This document shows, one piece after another, positions 26,417-34,471 of a stretch of DNA of 47,947 nucleotides. The notes beneath the pieces are model-generated. The model made no database searches. It was given only the letters and a program-made list of their open reading frames with translations, and was not told the origin of the DNA. Every line of letters starts with the position of its first letter. Position 1 is the first letter of the stretch. Both the position numbers and the translations under genes were made by a program. This DNA is from an uncultured Lachnospiraceae bacterium. GTDB lineage: Bacteria > Bacillota > Clostridia > Lachnospirales > Lachnospiraceae. The stretch is from positions 1 to 47,947 of the forward strand of contig CAJTRL010000024.1 in NCBI GenBank assembly GCA_910578715.1, written 5' to 3'.

Positions 26417-26496
26417 ACTCATGAAACAGGGGGTATAATTCCTTTCTGAATACAAATACTAATCCTGCATAAACAAAAAATCAGGAGGGAACCCCA

Positions 26497-26682
26497 ATGG
26501 CAAATTTATCAGAACTTGAATTACAAAATCTTCGTCATCTCATGGGCGGTTACGACGTAACGCACTGCAAAATGAAAGAATATGCTGAGTGTGCAAGCGA
26601 TACACAGGTGAAGCAGTTCTTTGAAAAAGGTGCGAAATCCGCAATGCAGAACAAGCAGCAGCTGATGGAATTTTTGCGTTAA
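26497..26682 (+). CDS. Small spore coat F-like protein
   Basis: A 61-residue helical protein (MANLSELELQNLRHLMGG, then TQVKQFFEKGAKSAMQNKQQLMEFL). Spacing of Leu, His and Lys recalls the ferritin-like coat-F proteins of Clostridia. A strong AGGAGGG lies shortly before the ATG. It is followed after 18 nt by a second protein of the same type, so both may be parts of one coat component. Function is inferred from resemblance and from the pairing. It could instead be another small ferritin-like protein. Confidence 0.65.
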   Translation: MANLSELELQNLRHLMGGYDVTHCKMKEYAECASDTQVKQFFEKGAKSAMQNKQQLMEFLR

Positions 26683-26700
26683 TGAGAAAGGAGATATGAC

Positions 26701-26961
26701 ATGCAGATGCAGGAAAAAACAATGGTAGCGGACACTTTGACAGGAATCAACGGGGAACTGGTGAGGTTTGGCGAAATGATTCCGCAGACGGAAAACAAGG
26801 AATTAAAACAGACGCTGAAACAGTTTCGGAATGCCTGTGAACAGTCACAGGAAGAGCTGTACCAGATTGCAAGGGAAAAATCCTATTATGTTCCGGCTGC
26901 AAAAGCCACACAGGCGGAAATCGACCATGTGAAATCGCTGTTTACCGAAAAAACTATCTAA
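26701..26961 (+). CDS. Spore coat protein, CotF family
   Basis: An 86-residue helical protein. The stretch MVADTLTGINGELVRFGEMIPQTENKELKQTLKQFRNACEQSQEELYQIA matches the coat-F pattern (an N-terminal D-LT--N, then a long amphipathic helix) and is followed by KSYYVPAAKA. B. subtilis CotF is a coat component; these short clostridial relatives are usually encoded in pairs, as here. GAAAGGAGA precedes the ATG. A bidirectional terminator follows. Confidence 0.75.
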   Translation: MQMQEKTMVADTLTGINGELVRFGEMIPQTENKELKQTLKQFRNACEQSQEELYQIAREKSYYVPAAKATQAEIDHVKSLFTEKTI

Positions 26962-26970
26962 AAAAGAATA

Positions 26971-27029
26971 AAAAAACCCGGAATACGGCGCCGATAAAAA
27001 ATATCGGACTGCGGTGTTCCGGGTTTTTT
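26971..27029. terminator. Bidirectional intrinsic terminator
   Basis: AAAAAACCCGGAA pairs with TTCCGGGTTTTTT, with inner pairs CCGATA/ATCGG. The A and T runs on the two sides serve both the coat genes (plus) and rqcH (minus), which converge here. Confidence 0.9.
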
Positions 27030-27072
27030 GATACGCTGTGGTCAGCCCGGGAGCTTTTAAAGAAAACACATG

Positions 27073-28821
27073 CTATTTTACCTGCTCCAGACCGGAAATA
27101 TCGGAATCGATGGACATGGAAAAGTTCGTATAATAAATAACAAACCCCGGTTTGGCGCCGTTTGGCTTTTTGACGTTTTTCTTCTGAAGATAGTCGATTT
27201 CCACTTTTTCCTGTTCCCGGCCTTTGGAATACCAGGCGGCCAGTCTGGCGGCCTCTTCAAACGTGCGGTCAGGCAGCTCTTTGCCCTCGGTTCTGACAAT
27301 GACATGGGAGCCGGGCATTCCTTTGGCGTGGAACCACCAGTCACTGCCGGAAGCGAATTTGAAAGTCAGTTCATCGTTCTGATAATTGTTTTTGCCCACA
27401 TACATATGGAACCCGTCGGAACTGATGTAGTGGAAGGGGCGGCTCGTGACTTTGACCTTTTTATTTCCGCCTTTTCTGCGGATATAGCCGCTTTCAATTA
27501 ATTCTTCCTTGATTTGCACCAGGTCTTCTTCCTGTAAAGCGATATCCAGGGCCGCGGCAATGGATTCCAGATGCTCGATTTCGGATTTGACTTCTACGGT
27601 CAATTCTGAAAGCGCCTCAAAGGTTCTTTTCAGCTTTCCGTATTTGTCAAAATATTTCTTGGCATTTTCGGAAGGGGTAAGCGTATCGTCCAACGGAATC
27701 GTTATCATTTCGTCCGTATAATAATTCAGCGCTTCCAGCGATTTTGCGCCGGGCTCTGCGCCATATCCGTAAGTATTCAGCAGCTCGCCGTAAATCCTGT
27801 ATTTTTCCCGCTTTTCGGTGTCCTTTATCTGTCTGCGCTGTAAATCATATTTTTTGATGTTCCGTTCCAGTGCAGTCTGAACGATTCTGCGCAAATCCGC
27901 CGATTTCTGCCGGATTCTTGTCAGGGTATTTTTTTCTTCATAATAATGCTCCAGCACTTCGCTGATGGAGTCGAAAAAGACGGTTTCCCTGTCCTGATAA
28001 ATGGTCAGGGGCAGTGCGGCAAATTCCACGGGGGATTTTTTCTCATAAATGATATTTGGCCGAAAATCGCCCGCGGCAATTTGTTTCAGCACCGCGAGAA
28101 ATGTATCGTAAAGCCACGCCAGCGCTTCCGGCGTCTGGGAAGCAGCCGGAATGTCGCCGTCCAGCCCGGCGCGGAAACAGAGCTCCTGTGCCATGACGGG
28201 CGAAAATCCTGTATAGGCGCAGTAAAGCGCTTTGTAAAGGGGCATCGGCATGGAGCGGAGTTTCTCCGTGAAGTCCTGAGCTGTCCGGCCACCGTCCAGA
28301 AAAGCAAATGGGTCCTGTTTGTCCTGGGTCTGTGGAATGAAGTATTCCCGGCCAGGCAGAACTTCCCGCACGGAGCTGACAAGGCCGGAAATATGCTTGA
28401 TGCTGTCGATAATCATATTTTCGCTGCAGAAAATAATATTGCTGTGCTTGCCCATAATTTCAATAACAAGCGTTTTTTGACAGATATCGCCCATTTCGTT
28501 CAGGTGCTCAAGGCGGATGCGAATGATGCGCTCCAGACCGGGCTGTGTGATATCAAGGATTCTTGCATTTTGTAAATGTTTGCGCAAAAGCATACAGAAA
28601 CCGGGAGCGGTCATGGGGCTCTGTTTATTTTTGTCCGTCAGATAAACGAGCGGCAGAGAGGCGTCCGCAGACAATAACAGCCGATATTGTCCGCCGTTAT
28701 TTTTGATGGTGAGGAGCAGCTCATCGGACTCCGGCTGCGCGATTTTATAAATTCTGCCACCTGTTAAATGCTGATTTAATTCCTTTGTAATGCTCGCAAT
28801 TGCGATGCCGTCGAATGCCAT
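27073..28821 (-). CDS. rqcH: RqcH/NFACT-family ribosome quality-control protein (Rqc2 homologue)
   Basis: A 582-residue NFACT protein, once annotated as fibronectin-binding protein A. The N-terminal NFACT-N domain starts MAFDGIAIASITKELNQHLTGGRIYKIAQPESDE. A helix-hairpin-helix and coiled-coil middle follows, and the C-terminal NFACT-R domain has TSRPFHYISSDGFHMYVGKN and SDWWFHAKGMPGSHVIV. RqcH binds stalled large subunits and adds alanine tails to nascent chains. The ATG follows AGAAAGG at 9 nt on the minus strand. A TATAAT on that strand is at 28840-28845, next to repeat copy B. Confidence 0.95.
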   Translation of the reverse strand: MAFDGIAIASITKELNQHLTGGRIYKIAQPESDELLLTIKNNGGQYRLLLSADASLPLVYLTDKNKQSPMTAPGFCMLLRKHLQNARILDITQPGLERIIRIRLEHLNEMGDICQKTLVIEIMGKHSNIIFCSENMIIDSIKHISGLVSSVREVLPGREYFIPQTQDKQDPFAFLDGGRTAQDFTEKLRSMPMPLYKALYCAYTGFSPVMAQELCFRAGLDGDIPAASQTPEALAWLYDTFLAVLKQIAAGDFRPNIIYEKKSPVEFAALPLTIYQDRETVFFDSISEVLEHYYEEKNTLTRIRQKSADLRRIVQTALERNIKKYDLQRRQIKDTEKREKYRIYGELLNTYGYGAEPGAKSLEALNYYTDEMITIPLDDTLTPSENAKKYFDKYGKLKRTFEALSELTVEVKSEIEHLESIAAALDIALQEEDLVQIKEELIESGYIRRKGGNKKVKVTSRPFHYISSDGFHMYVGKNNYQNDELTFKFASGSDWWFHAKGMPGSHVIVRTEGKELPDRTFEEAARLAAWYSKGREQEKVEIDYLQKKNVKKPNGAKPGFVIYYTNFSMSIDSDISGLEQVK

Positions 28822-28855
28822 AGGGGTCGTCCTTTCTTAATTATAAGACGTTCAG

Positions 28856-29038
28856 TATCAGTACATCCTCCGCCCGGACAGAGCATCGTTCTCTGGCGGA
28901 GGCCCTGTAAAGGATGCCGGTCATTAGCGAAAAGGCAGCTTTGCTGCATTTGAGCTTAGGACCGCTGCTTCTTTTAGCGGAGCGAAAGCGTGCCTCCAAA
29001 GAGAACGATGCTCTGTCCGGGCGAAGGATGTACTGATA
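28856..29038 (+). repeat. Structured palindromic element, family 1, copy B (183 bp)
   Basis: The outer arms TATCAGTACATCCT and AGGATGTACTGATA pair, then CGCCCGGACAGAGCATCG pairs with CGATGCTCTGTCCGGGCG and GGAGGC with GCCTCC. Inner hairpins are GCAGC-ttt-GCTGC and CCGCT...AGCGG. It lies between the divergent rqcH and yicC genes, so its left arm abuts the rqcH promoter. It is the same length as copy C. Confidence 0.87.
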
Positions 29039-29088
29039 TAACGCCCAAATTGTAACATATTCGAAGCGGGTTTTCAATGTGGATTTGC

Positions 29089-29117
29089 TTGACTGGGACT
29101 GGGGATTATCTTATAAT
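29089..29117 (+). promoter_or_regulatory. Sigma-A promoter for yicC-remA-gmk-rpoZ-rimO-pgsA-cinA
   Basis: TTGACT (29089-29094), a 17-nt spacer and a perfect TATAAT (29112-29117) form one of the best promoter matches in the window. A CCGGC...GCCGG hairpin sits in the leader. It follows repeat copy B in this 391-bp gap. Confidence 0.75.
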
Positions 29118-29212
29118 ATTATAGATTACCTGTTTTTTATATATAAACCCGAATACAGCGGATTTCCGGCAGGAAGGGGAAGCCGGAGGAAGAGAAAGGA
29201 ATGGTTATTCCG

Positions 29213-30091
29213 ATGATTAAGAGCATGACCGGCTTTGGCAGAAGCGAGGTTGCCGAAGGTGAACGTAAAATTACGGTGGAGATGAAATCAGTCAACCACA
29301 GATATCTGGATGTGAATATCAAGATGCCGAAGAAACTGAGTTTTTTTGAAGCGGCGATTCGGAATGAGTTAAAAAATTACATCCAGAGAGGTAAGGTGGA
29401 TATTTTTATTACCTATGAGGACTATACGGAGTCCAATCTTTGTGTGAAATACAATAAGGAACTGGCGGCCGAATATATGAAATATCTGGGGCAGATGGCG
29501 GAAGATTTTGAGCTGGACAATGACGTCAGAGTATCTGCGCTTTCCCGGTACCCGGAAGTGCTGAGCATGGAAGAGCAGACCATTGATGAGGAAGAACTCT
29601 GGCAGATGCTGGAGAAAGCCGTTTCCCAGGCGGCGGAAGGCTTTGTGGCGACCAGAATCAAAGAGGGAGAAAATCTCAGAGAAGACCTGATTGGAAAGCT
29701 GGAAGGCATGCTTGTCCATGTGGATTATATTACGGAGCGCTCCCCGGAAATCATCGTGCAGTACCGGAAGAAACTGGAAGATAAGGTCAAAGAACTTCTG
29801 GGAGATGCGCAGATAGACGAGAACAGGCTTTTGATGGAAGTGACGATTTTCGCGGATAAAGTATGCGTGGATGAAGAACTGGTGCGCTTAAAAAGCCACA
29901 TCGAGACGACGAAGGAAAGTCTGATACAGGGCGGAAGTATCGGCAGAAAACTGGATTTTATCGCACAGGAGATGAACCGGGAGGCCAATACGATTCTGTC
30001 TAAGACAAATGATTTGGAAATATCCAACCGGGCGATAGAACTGAAAACGGAAATCGAAAAAGTCCGCGAGCAGATTCAGAATATTGAGTGA
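29213..30091 (+). CDS. yicC: YicC-family endoribonuclease
   Basis: A 292-residue YicC/YloC protein, opening MIKSMTGFGRSEV and containing VEMKSVNHRYLDVNIKMPKKL near residue 21. The C-terminal DUF1732-type region has VSTIFADK-like LMEVTIFADKVCVDEELVRLKSHI and GRKLDFIAQEMNREANTILSK. Members are metal-dependent endoribonucleases. The ATG at 29213 is preferred because the family starts at MIKSMTGFG and AGAAAGG lies exactly 13 nt upstream; an in-frame ATG at 29201 follows that site by 1 nt. It heads an operon. Confidence 0.95.
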   Translation: MIKSMTGFGRSEVAEGERKITVEMKSVNHRYLDVNIKMPKKLSFFEAAIRNELKNYIQRGKVDIFITYEDYTESNLCVKYNKELAAEYMKYLGQMAEDFELDNDVRVSALSRYPEVLSMEEQTIDEEELWQMLEKAVSQAAEGFVATRIKEGENLREDLIGKLEGMLVHVDYITERSPEIIVQYRKKLEDKVKELLGDAQIDENRLLMEVTIFADKVCVDEELVRLKSHIETTKESLIQGGSIGRKLDFIAQEMNREANTILSKTNDLEISNRAIELKTEIEKVREQIQNIE

Positions 30092-30109
30092 CAAAGGCGG
30101 GAACGGACA

Positions 30110-30388
30110 TTGGGAAGATTAATTCATATCGGATTTGGCAATGTTGTGAATACGGGCAAAATTATTGCGATTGTCAGCCCGGACTCCGCGCCGGTTAAAC
30201 GCCTTGTGCAGAGGGCGAAAGAAAACGGTATGGCAATCGATGCCACACAGGGCAGAAAAACGAAGGCGGTTCTTATCATGGAGAACAGTCAGGTAGTGCT
30301 CTCGGCGCTGCTTCCGGAAACGATTTCGGGCAGAGCACAGGCCGAAAACATGGTGCAGACAGAAGATGGGGGTACAAATGAATCATAA
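30110..30388 (+). CDS. remA: RemA-like extracellular matrix regulator (DUF370 family)
   Basis: A 92-residue protein with the compact RemA/DUF370 pattern: LIHIGFGNVVNTGKIIAIVSPDSAPVKRLV, then IDATQGRKTKAVLIMENSQVVLSALLPETI. RemA is a DNA-binding regulator of biofilm and osmoprotectant genes in B. subtilis and sits next to gmk there too. The TTG at 30110 is the only start that keeps the family's N-terminus; AAGGCGGG lies upstream. The last 10-12 codons overlap the region before gmk. Confidence 0.93.
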   Translation: MGRLIHIGFGNVVNTGKIIAIVSPDSAPVKRLVQRAKENGMAIDATQGRKTKAVLIMENSQVVLSALLPETISGRAQAENMVQTEDGGTNES

Positions 30389-31013
30389 GGGTATTTTGAT
30401 TGTTGTTTCCGGGTTTTCCGGAGCGGGAAAAGGTACTTTGATGAAAAGGCTGGTACAGGAATATGATAACTACGCTCTGTCCATTTCCGCAACGACAAGG
30501 GCGCCCAGGGCCGGAGAAGAGGACGGGAGAGAATATTTTTTTATCTCAAAAGATGCGTTTGAACAGAAAATTGCGGAAAACGGCCTGGTGGAATATGCGG
30601 CTTACTGCGGAAACTATTACGGCACGCCGCGGGATTATGTGGAAGAACAGCTGGAAGCGGGAAAAGATGTGATTCTGGAAATAGAGATTCAGGGCGCGCT
30701 GAAAATAAGGAAGCAGTTTCCCACGGCATTGCTGTTGTTCGTAATGCCTCCCGATATACAGGAACTGAAACACCGGCTGACAGGGCGGGGGACGGAAACG
30801 CCGGAGGTTATCGACAGGCGGCTGGCTCGTGCGGCGGAAGAAGCGGAAGGAATAGAAAAATACGATTATATTGTAGTCAACGATGATTTGGAGACTTGTG
30901 TGGAACAGCTCCATGAAATCATTGTGGCTGCTCATAATACACCATTCAGAAATGAGGAGTTTATTGAAAAAATCAGGAAAGAACTGAAGGTTCTTGCGAA
31001 AGGAGAAAAGTAA
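30378..31013 (+). CDS. gmk: Guanylate kinase
   Basis: A 211-residue guanylate kinase making GDP from GMP and ATP. The P-loop VSGFSGAGKGTLMKRL is at residues 9-24, GMP-binding SISATTRAPRAGEEDGREYFF follows, and the lid region is RLTGRGTETPEVIDRRL. Start 30378 keeps the family N-terminus and has GGGGGT just upstream; the ATG at 30366 would add four residues. It overlaps remA by 11 nt and ends on the rpoZ start (TAATG). Confidence 0.96.
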   Translation: MNHKGILIVVSGFSGAGKGTLMKRLVQEYDNYALSISATTRAPRAGEEDGREYFFISKDAFEQKIAENGLVEYAAYCGNYYGTPRDYVEEQLEAGKDVILEIEIQGALKIRKQFPTALLLFVMPPDIQELKHRLTGRGTETPEVIDRRLARAAEEAEGIEKYDYIVVNDDLETCVEQLHEIIVAAHNTPFRNEEFIEKIRKELKVLAKGEK

Positions 31014-31249
31014 TGTTACATCCATCCTACACAGATTTGATGAAGGTCGTAAACAGTGAAATTGAGGAGGGCGAAGAGCCGGTAGTCAGCAGCCGTTATT
31101 CCATCGTTATGGCGACGTCGAAAAGGGCGAGACAGATTATTGCCGGAGATGAGGCGTTTGTGGAGAACTATCAGGGCAGAAAGCCCTTGTCCGTTGCGGT
31201 GGAAGAGCTGAACCAGGGGAAAATCAAGATTTTAAATGAGGAAGAATAG
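31013..31249 (+). CDS. rpoZ: DNA-directed RNA polymerase omega subunit
   Basis: A 78-residue omega subunit with the RpoZ pattern SRYSIVMATSKRARQIIAGDE in its middle and KPLSVAVEELNQGKIKIL near the end. Omega helps fold the beta-prime subunit. It begins on the gmk stop codon (TAATG), in the usual Firmicute gmk-rpoZ pairing. Confidence 0.95.
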   Translation: MLHPSYTDLMKVVNSEIEEGEEPVVSSRYSIVMATSKRARQIIAGDEAFVENYQGRKPLSVAVEELNQGKIKILNEEE

Positions 31250-31254
31250 AAGCC

Positions 31255-32604
31255 GTGGCCACAAGAGATAAAATTTTGTTCATTTCGCTCGGCTGCGATA
31301 AGAATCTGGTGGATTCCGAAAGAATGCTCGGCTTTTTATCCGATAAGGGATACGGTTTTACCGATGACGAGACGGAGGCGGATATTGTCGTAGTCAATAC
31401 CTGTTGTTTTATTAACGACGCGAAACAGGAAAGCATCGACACGATTCTGGAGATGGCGCAGCTTAGGCAGAGCGGGGCCGTCAAAGCGCTCCTTGTGACC
31501 GGATGCCTTGCACAGCGTTACAGGGAAGAGATACAGAAGGAAATTCCCGAAGTCGATATCATTGTCGGCGTATCGGCAATCGAAGAGATTACGCGGGCGC
31601 TGGATGGTTTTTTTGCCGGGAAAAGAGAAAATTATTATGGAGAACCGGACAGAAAACCGCTGGCGGAAGGGCGCCGGATTCTTACGACGGGCGGCCATTA
31701 TGCCTATCTGAAAATCGCGGAAGGCTGTGACAAGCGCTGTACCTACTGCATTATCCCCAAAGTGCGCGGCAGTTACAGAAGCATTCCGATGGAAAGTCTG
31801 ATAAAAGAGGCGGAAGCGCTGGCGGCGGAAGGCGTGAAAGAATTAATTATCGTGGCGCAGGAGACGACCGTATACGGAATGGACTTATATGGGAAAAAGG
31901 TGCTGCCCGATTTGCTCAGGAAGCTGTGCCGCATCGAAGGCATCCGCTGGATACGTCTTCTGTACTGTTATCCCGAAGAAATCGACGATGAACTGATAAC
32001 GGTCATGAAAGAAGAACCGAAAATATGTCATTATCTGGATTTGCCCATACAGCATGGATGCGATACAATATTGAAAAGGATGGGGCGCCGGACGACGAAG
32101 GCCGAGCTGATGGGGGTCGTAGGGAAGCTCCGGAGAGAGATACCGGATATCTGCCTCAGAACAACGCTGATTAGCGGATTCCCGGGAGAAACGGAAGAAG
32201 AGCACGAAGAACTGCTTGCCTTTGTGGAGGAAATGGCATTTGACCGTCTGGGCGTTTTTTCCTATTCACAGGAAGAAGACACGCCGGCAGCGCTGATGCC
32301 AAATCAGATACCGGAAGAGATAAAGGAAGAAAGGCGCGGGCAGCTGATGGAGCTGCAGCAGGAAGTTGCTTTTGACGCCGCGCTTTCCATGAGAGGAAAA
32401 CTCGTGGATGCTGTAATAGAAGGAAAAGTCGCAGAGGAAGACGCTTATGTGGCGCGGACCTACAAGGATGCGCCGAATGTGGACGGTTTTCTTTTTATCA
32501 GTACGGGGAGAGAACTGATGACGGGCGATTTTGTAAAATGCCGGATTACCGGCGCATATGAATATGATTTGATTGGAGAATTGGAAGATGAATTTACCCA
32601 ATAA
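31255..32604 (+). CDS. rimO: Ribosomal protein S12 methylthiotransferase RimO
   Basis: A 449-residue radical-SAM enzyme that adds a methylthio group to an Asp of ribosomal protein S12. Cluster cysteines C14, C50 and C84 are in the N-terminal UPF0004 domain. The radical SAM motif CDKRCTYC (C158, C162, C165) follows, and the C-terminal TRAM domain includes DAVIEGKVAEEDAYVARTYKDAP. The RimO type rather than MiaB is indicated by SLGCDKNLVDSERMLG. GTG start at 31255, with GAGG about 12 nt upstream. Confidence 0.95.
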   Translation: MATRDKILFISLGCDKNLVDSERMLGFLSDKGYGFTDDETEADIVVVNTCCFINDAKQESIDTILEMAQLRQSGAVKALLVTGCLAQRYREEIQKEIPEVDIIVGVSAIEEITRALDGFFAGKRENYYGEPDRKPLAEGRRILTTGGHYAYLKIAEGCDKRCTYCIIPKVRGSYRSIPMESLIKEAEALAAEGVKELIIVAQETTVYGMDLYGKKVLPDLLRKLCRIEGIRWIRLLYCYPEEIDDELITVMKEEPKICHYLDLPIQHGCDTILKRMGRRTTKAELMGVVGKLRREIPDICLRTTLISGFPGETEEEHEELLAFVEEMAFDRLGVFSYSQEEDTPAALMPNQIPEEIKEERRGQLMELQQEVAFDAALSMRGKLVDAVIEGKVAEEDAYVARTYKDAPNVDGFLFISTGRELMTGDFVKCRITGAYEYDLIGELEDEFTQ

Positions 32605-33121
32605 ACTGACGATGTTCCGCGTTATTCTGATTCCTTTTTTTGTCGTGTTTATGCTGGCTGACATAACAACTGCCGACAAATGGATAGCGCTTACAATTTT
32701 TATTGTCGCGAGCCTGACGGATTTGCTGGACGGTAAGATTGCGCGAAAATACAATCTGGTTACGAATTTCGGAAAATTTATGGACCCGCTGGCGGATAAG
32801 CTGTTGGTCTGCTCCGCGCTCATCTGTCTGGTGGAAATGGCGAAACTTCCCGCATGGATGGTAATTATCATCATTGCGAGGGAATTTATTATCAGCGGAT
32901 TCCGTCTGATTGCTTCCGATAACGGCGTCGTCATTGCGGCAAGCTACTGGGGCAAGTTCAAAACGACATTTCAGATGGTGATGATTTGTCTGCTGATAGC
33001 GGATATTGCGGCAATTCAAATAATAACAAATGTTATTACATGGGCTGCCCTGATACTGACGGTCGTTTCCCTGATTGATTATCTTGTGAAAAATAAAGAA
33101 ATTATGAAAGAAACCAAATAA
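32588..33121 (+). CDS. pgsA: CDP-diacylglycerol--glycerol-3-phosphate 3-phosphatidyltransferase
   Basis: A 177-residue membrane protein with the CDP-alcohol phosphotransferase motif D45-x2-D48-G-x2-A-R53 ... G62-x3-D66-x3-D70. It makes phosphatidylglycerophosphate. ATG 32588 (MNLPNKLTMFR) is the family's usual N-terminus and overlaps rimO by 17 nt; the upstream TTG at 32573 is not needed. It is followed by cinA, as in many Firmicutes. Confidence 0.95.
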   Translation: MNLPNKLTMFRVILIPFFVVFMLADITTADKWIALTIFIVASLTDLLDGKIARKYNLVTNFGKFMDPLADKLLVCSALICLVEMAKLPAWMVIIIIAREFIISGFRLIASDNGVVIAASYWGKFKTTFQMVMICLLIADIAAIQIITNVITWAALILTVVSLIDYLVKNKEIMKETK

Positions 33122-33162
33122 CGAAGCAGCGGCGTGTATAAAGAGAAGGGCATGGTTATATC

Positions 33163-34431
33163 ATGACAGTAGAAATTATTTCGGTAGGGACTGAAATCTT
33201 ACTTGGCAATATCGTCAATACCAATGCGGCGTATCTGGCCGAAAAATGTGCCGGAATCGGATTGTCCTGTTATTATCAGGAAGTGGTGGGCGATAATGAG
33301 GAACGCCTGACGGGTATTCTACAGACGGCGCTTAACAGAGCAGACGTAGTGCTTTTGTCGGGAGGGCTCGGACCGACACAGGACGATTTGACAAAGGAAA
33401 CCGCGGCGAAGGTTCTTGGAAAAGAGCTGTATCTTCACGAGCCGAGCAAAGCGGCGATTGCGGCCTTTTTCCAGCAAAGAGGAATAGAAATTACGGAAAA
33501 TAACTGGAAACAGGCGATGGTGCCGGAAGGCTGCATTGTGGTGGACAATCCGAACGGAACGGCGCCGGGAATCATTATGGAGGAAAACGGCAGACATGTC
33601 ATTTTAATGCCGGGCCCTCCGGGAGAACTGATTCCGATGTTTGAAAACGCAATCATTCCTTATCTGAACTCGCTCCAGCCAGGCATTATTTATTCGCAGA
33701 CCGTGAAAGTCTGCGGTATCGGCGAAAGCAAAGCCGAATCCATGGTGGAAGACCTAATCAGAGAGCAGAGCAACCCGACGATTGCGACTTATGCGAAGAC
33801 CGGAGAGGTGCATTTGCGCGTGACGGCGCGGGCGGAGGATGAAAAAGAGGCAAAAAAGCTGGTAAAGCCTTATGTAAAAGAACTGAAAGGACGTTTTGGC
33901 AATCATATATATACGACACAGGAGGATGTGACGCTGGAAAAAGCGGTGGTTGACCTGCTTTTAGCAAATCACTTAACAGTCAGCACGGTAGAATCCTGTA
34001 CCGGGGGCATGCTGGCGGCGCGGCTGATTAACGTGCCGGGCGTGTCGGAGGTATTCAAAGCCGGATACATAACATATTCCAATAAGTCCAAACGTAAACT
34101 TTTGGGCATTAAAAAGTCAATACTCGAAAAGCATGGAGCGGTCAGCCCCGAAATTGCGAAAGAGATGGCGAAAGGGGCGGCGATTTTTGGCAAGGCGGAT
34201 GTGACGGTCGGTATCACCGGTGTTGCGGGGCCGGACGGCGGCTCGGAAGAAAAGCCGGTAGGACTTGTTTATATCGCATGCAGTGTGTGCGGACGAATCA
34301 GTGTAAAGGAATGTCATTTCAGCGGAAACCGGATGAAAATCCGGGAAAGCAGCGTTTCTGCGGCGCTGTCATTAATGCGGGAGTCCATCCTTACATATTT
34401 CAGTGAAGTGACTTTTGGAAAGAAATCTTAA
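33163..34431 (+). CDS. cinA: CinA-family competence/damage-inducible protein
   Basis: A 422-residue protein with an N-terminal molybdopterin-binding-like domain (MTVEIISVGTEILLGNIVNTNAAYLAEK, LSGGLGPTQDDLTKE) and a C-terminal CinA domain (VSTVESCTGGMLAARL, GVAGPDGGSEEKPVGLVY) related to nicotinamide-nucleotide amidase. In Bacilli cinA precedes recA directly; here a 1.6-kb gene lies between them. AGAAGGG is 12 nt before the ATG, with ATGGTTAT in the spacer. Confidence 0.95.
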   Translation: MTVEIISVGTEILLGNIVNTNAAYLAEKCAGIGLSCYYQEVVGDNEERLTGILQTALNRADVVLLSGGLGPTQDDLTKETAAKVLGKELYLHEPSKAAIAAFFQQRGIEITENNWKQAMVPEGCIVVDNPNGTAPGIIMEENGRHVILMPGPPGELIPMFENAIIPYLNSLQPGIIYSQTVKVCGIGESKAESMVEDLIREQSNPTIATYAKTGEVHLRVTARAEDEKEAKKLVKPYVKELKGRFGNHIYTTQEDVTLEKAVVDLLLANHLTVSTVESCTGGMLAARLINVPGVSEVFKAGYITYSNKSKRKLLGIKKSILEKHGAVSPEIAKEMAKGAAIFGKADVTVGITGVAGPDGGSEEKPVGLVYIACSVCGRISVKECHFSGNRMKIRESSVSAALSLMRESILTYFSEVTFGKKS

Positions 34432-34471
34432 ATACATATGAGAGGAAGCGGGGAAAGGAGCGGAATATAAG

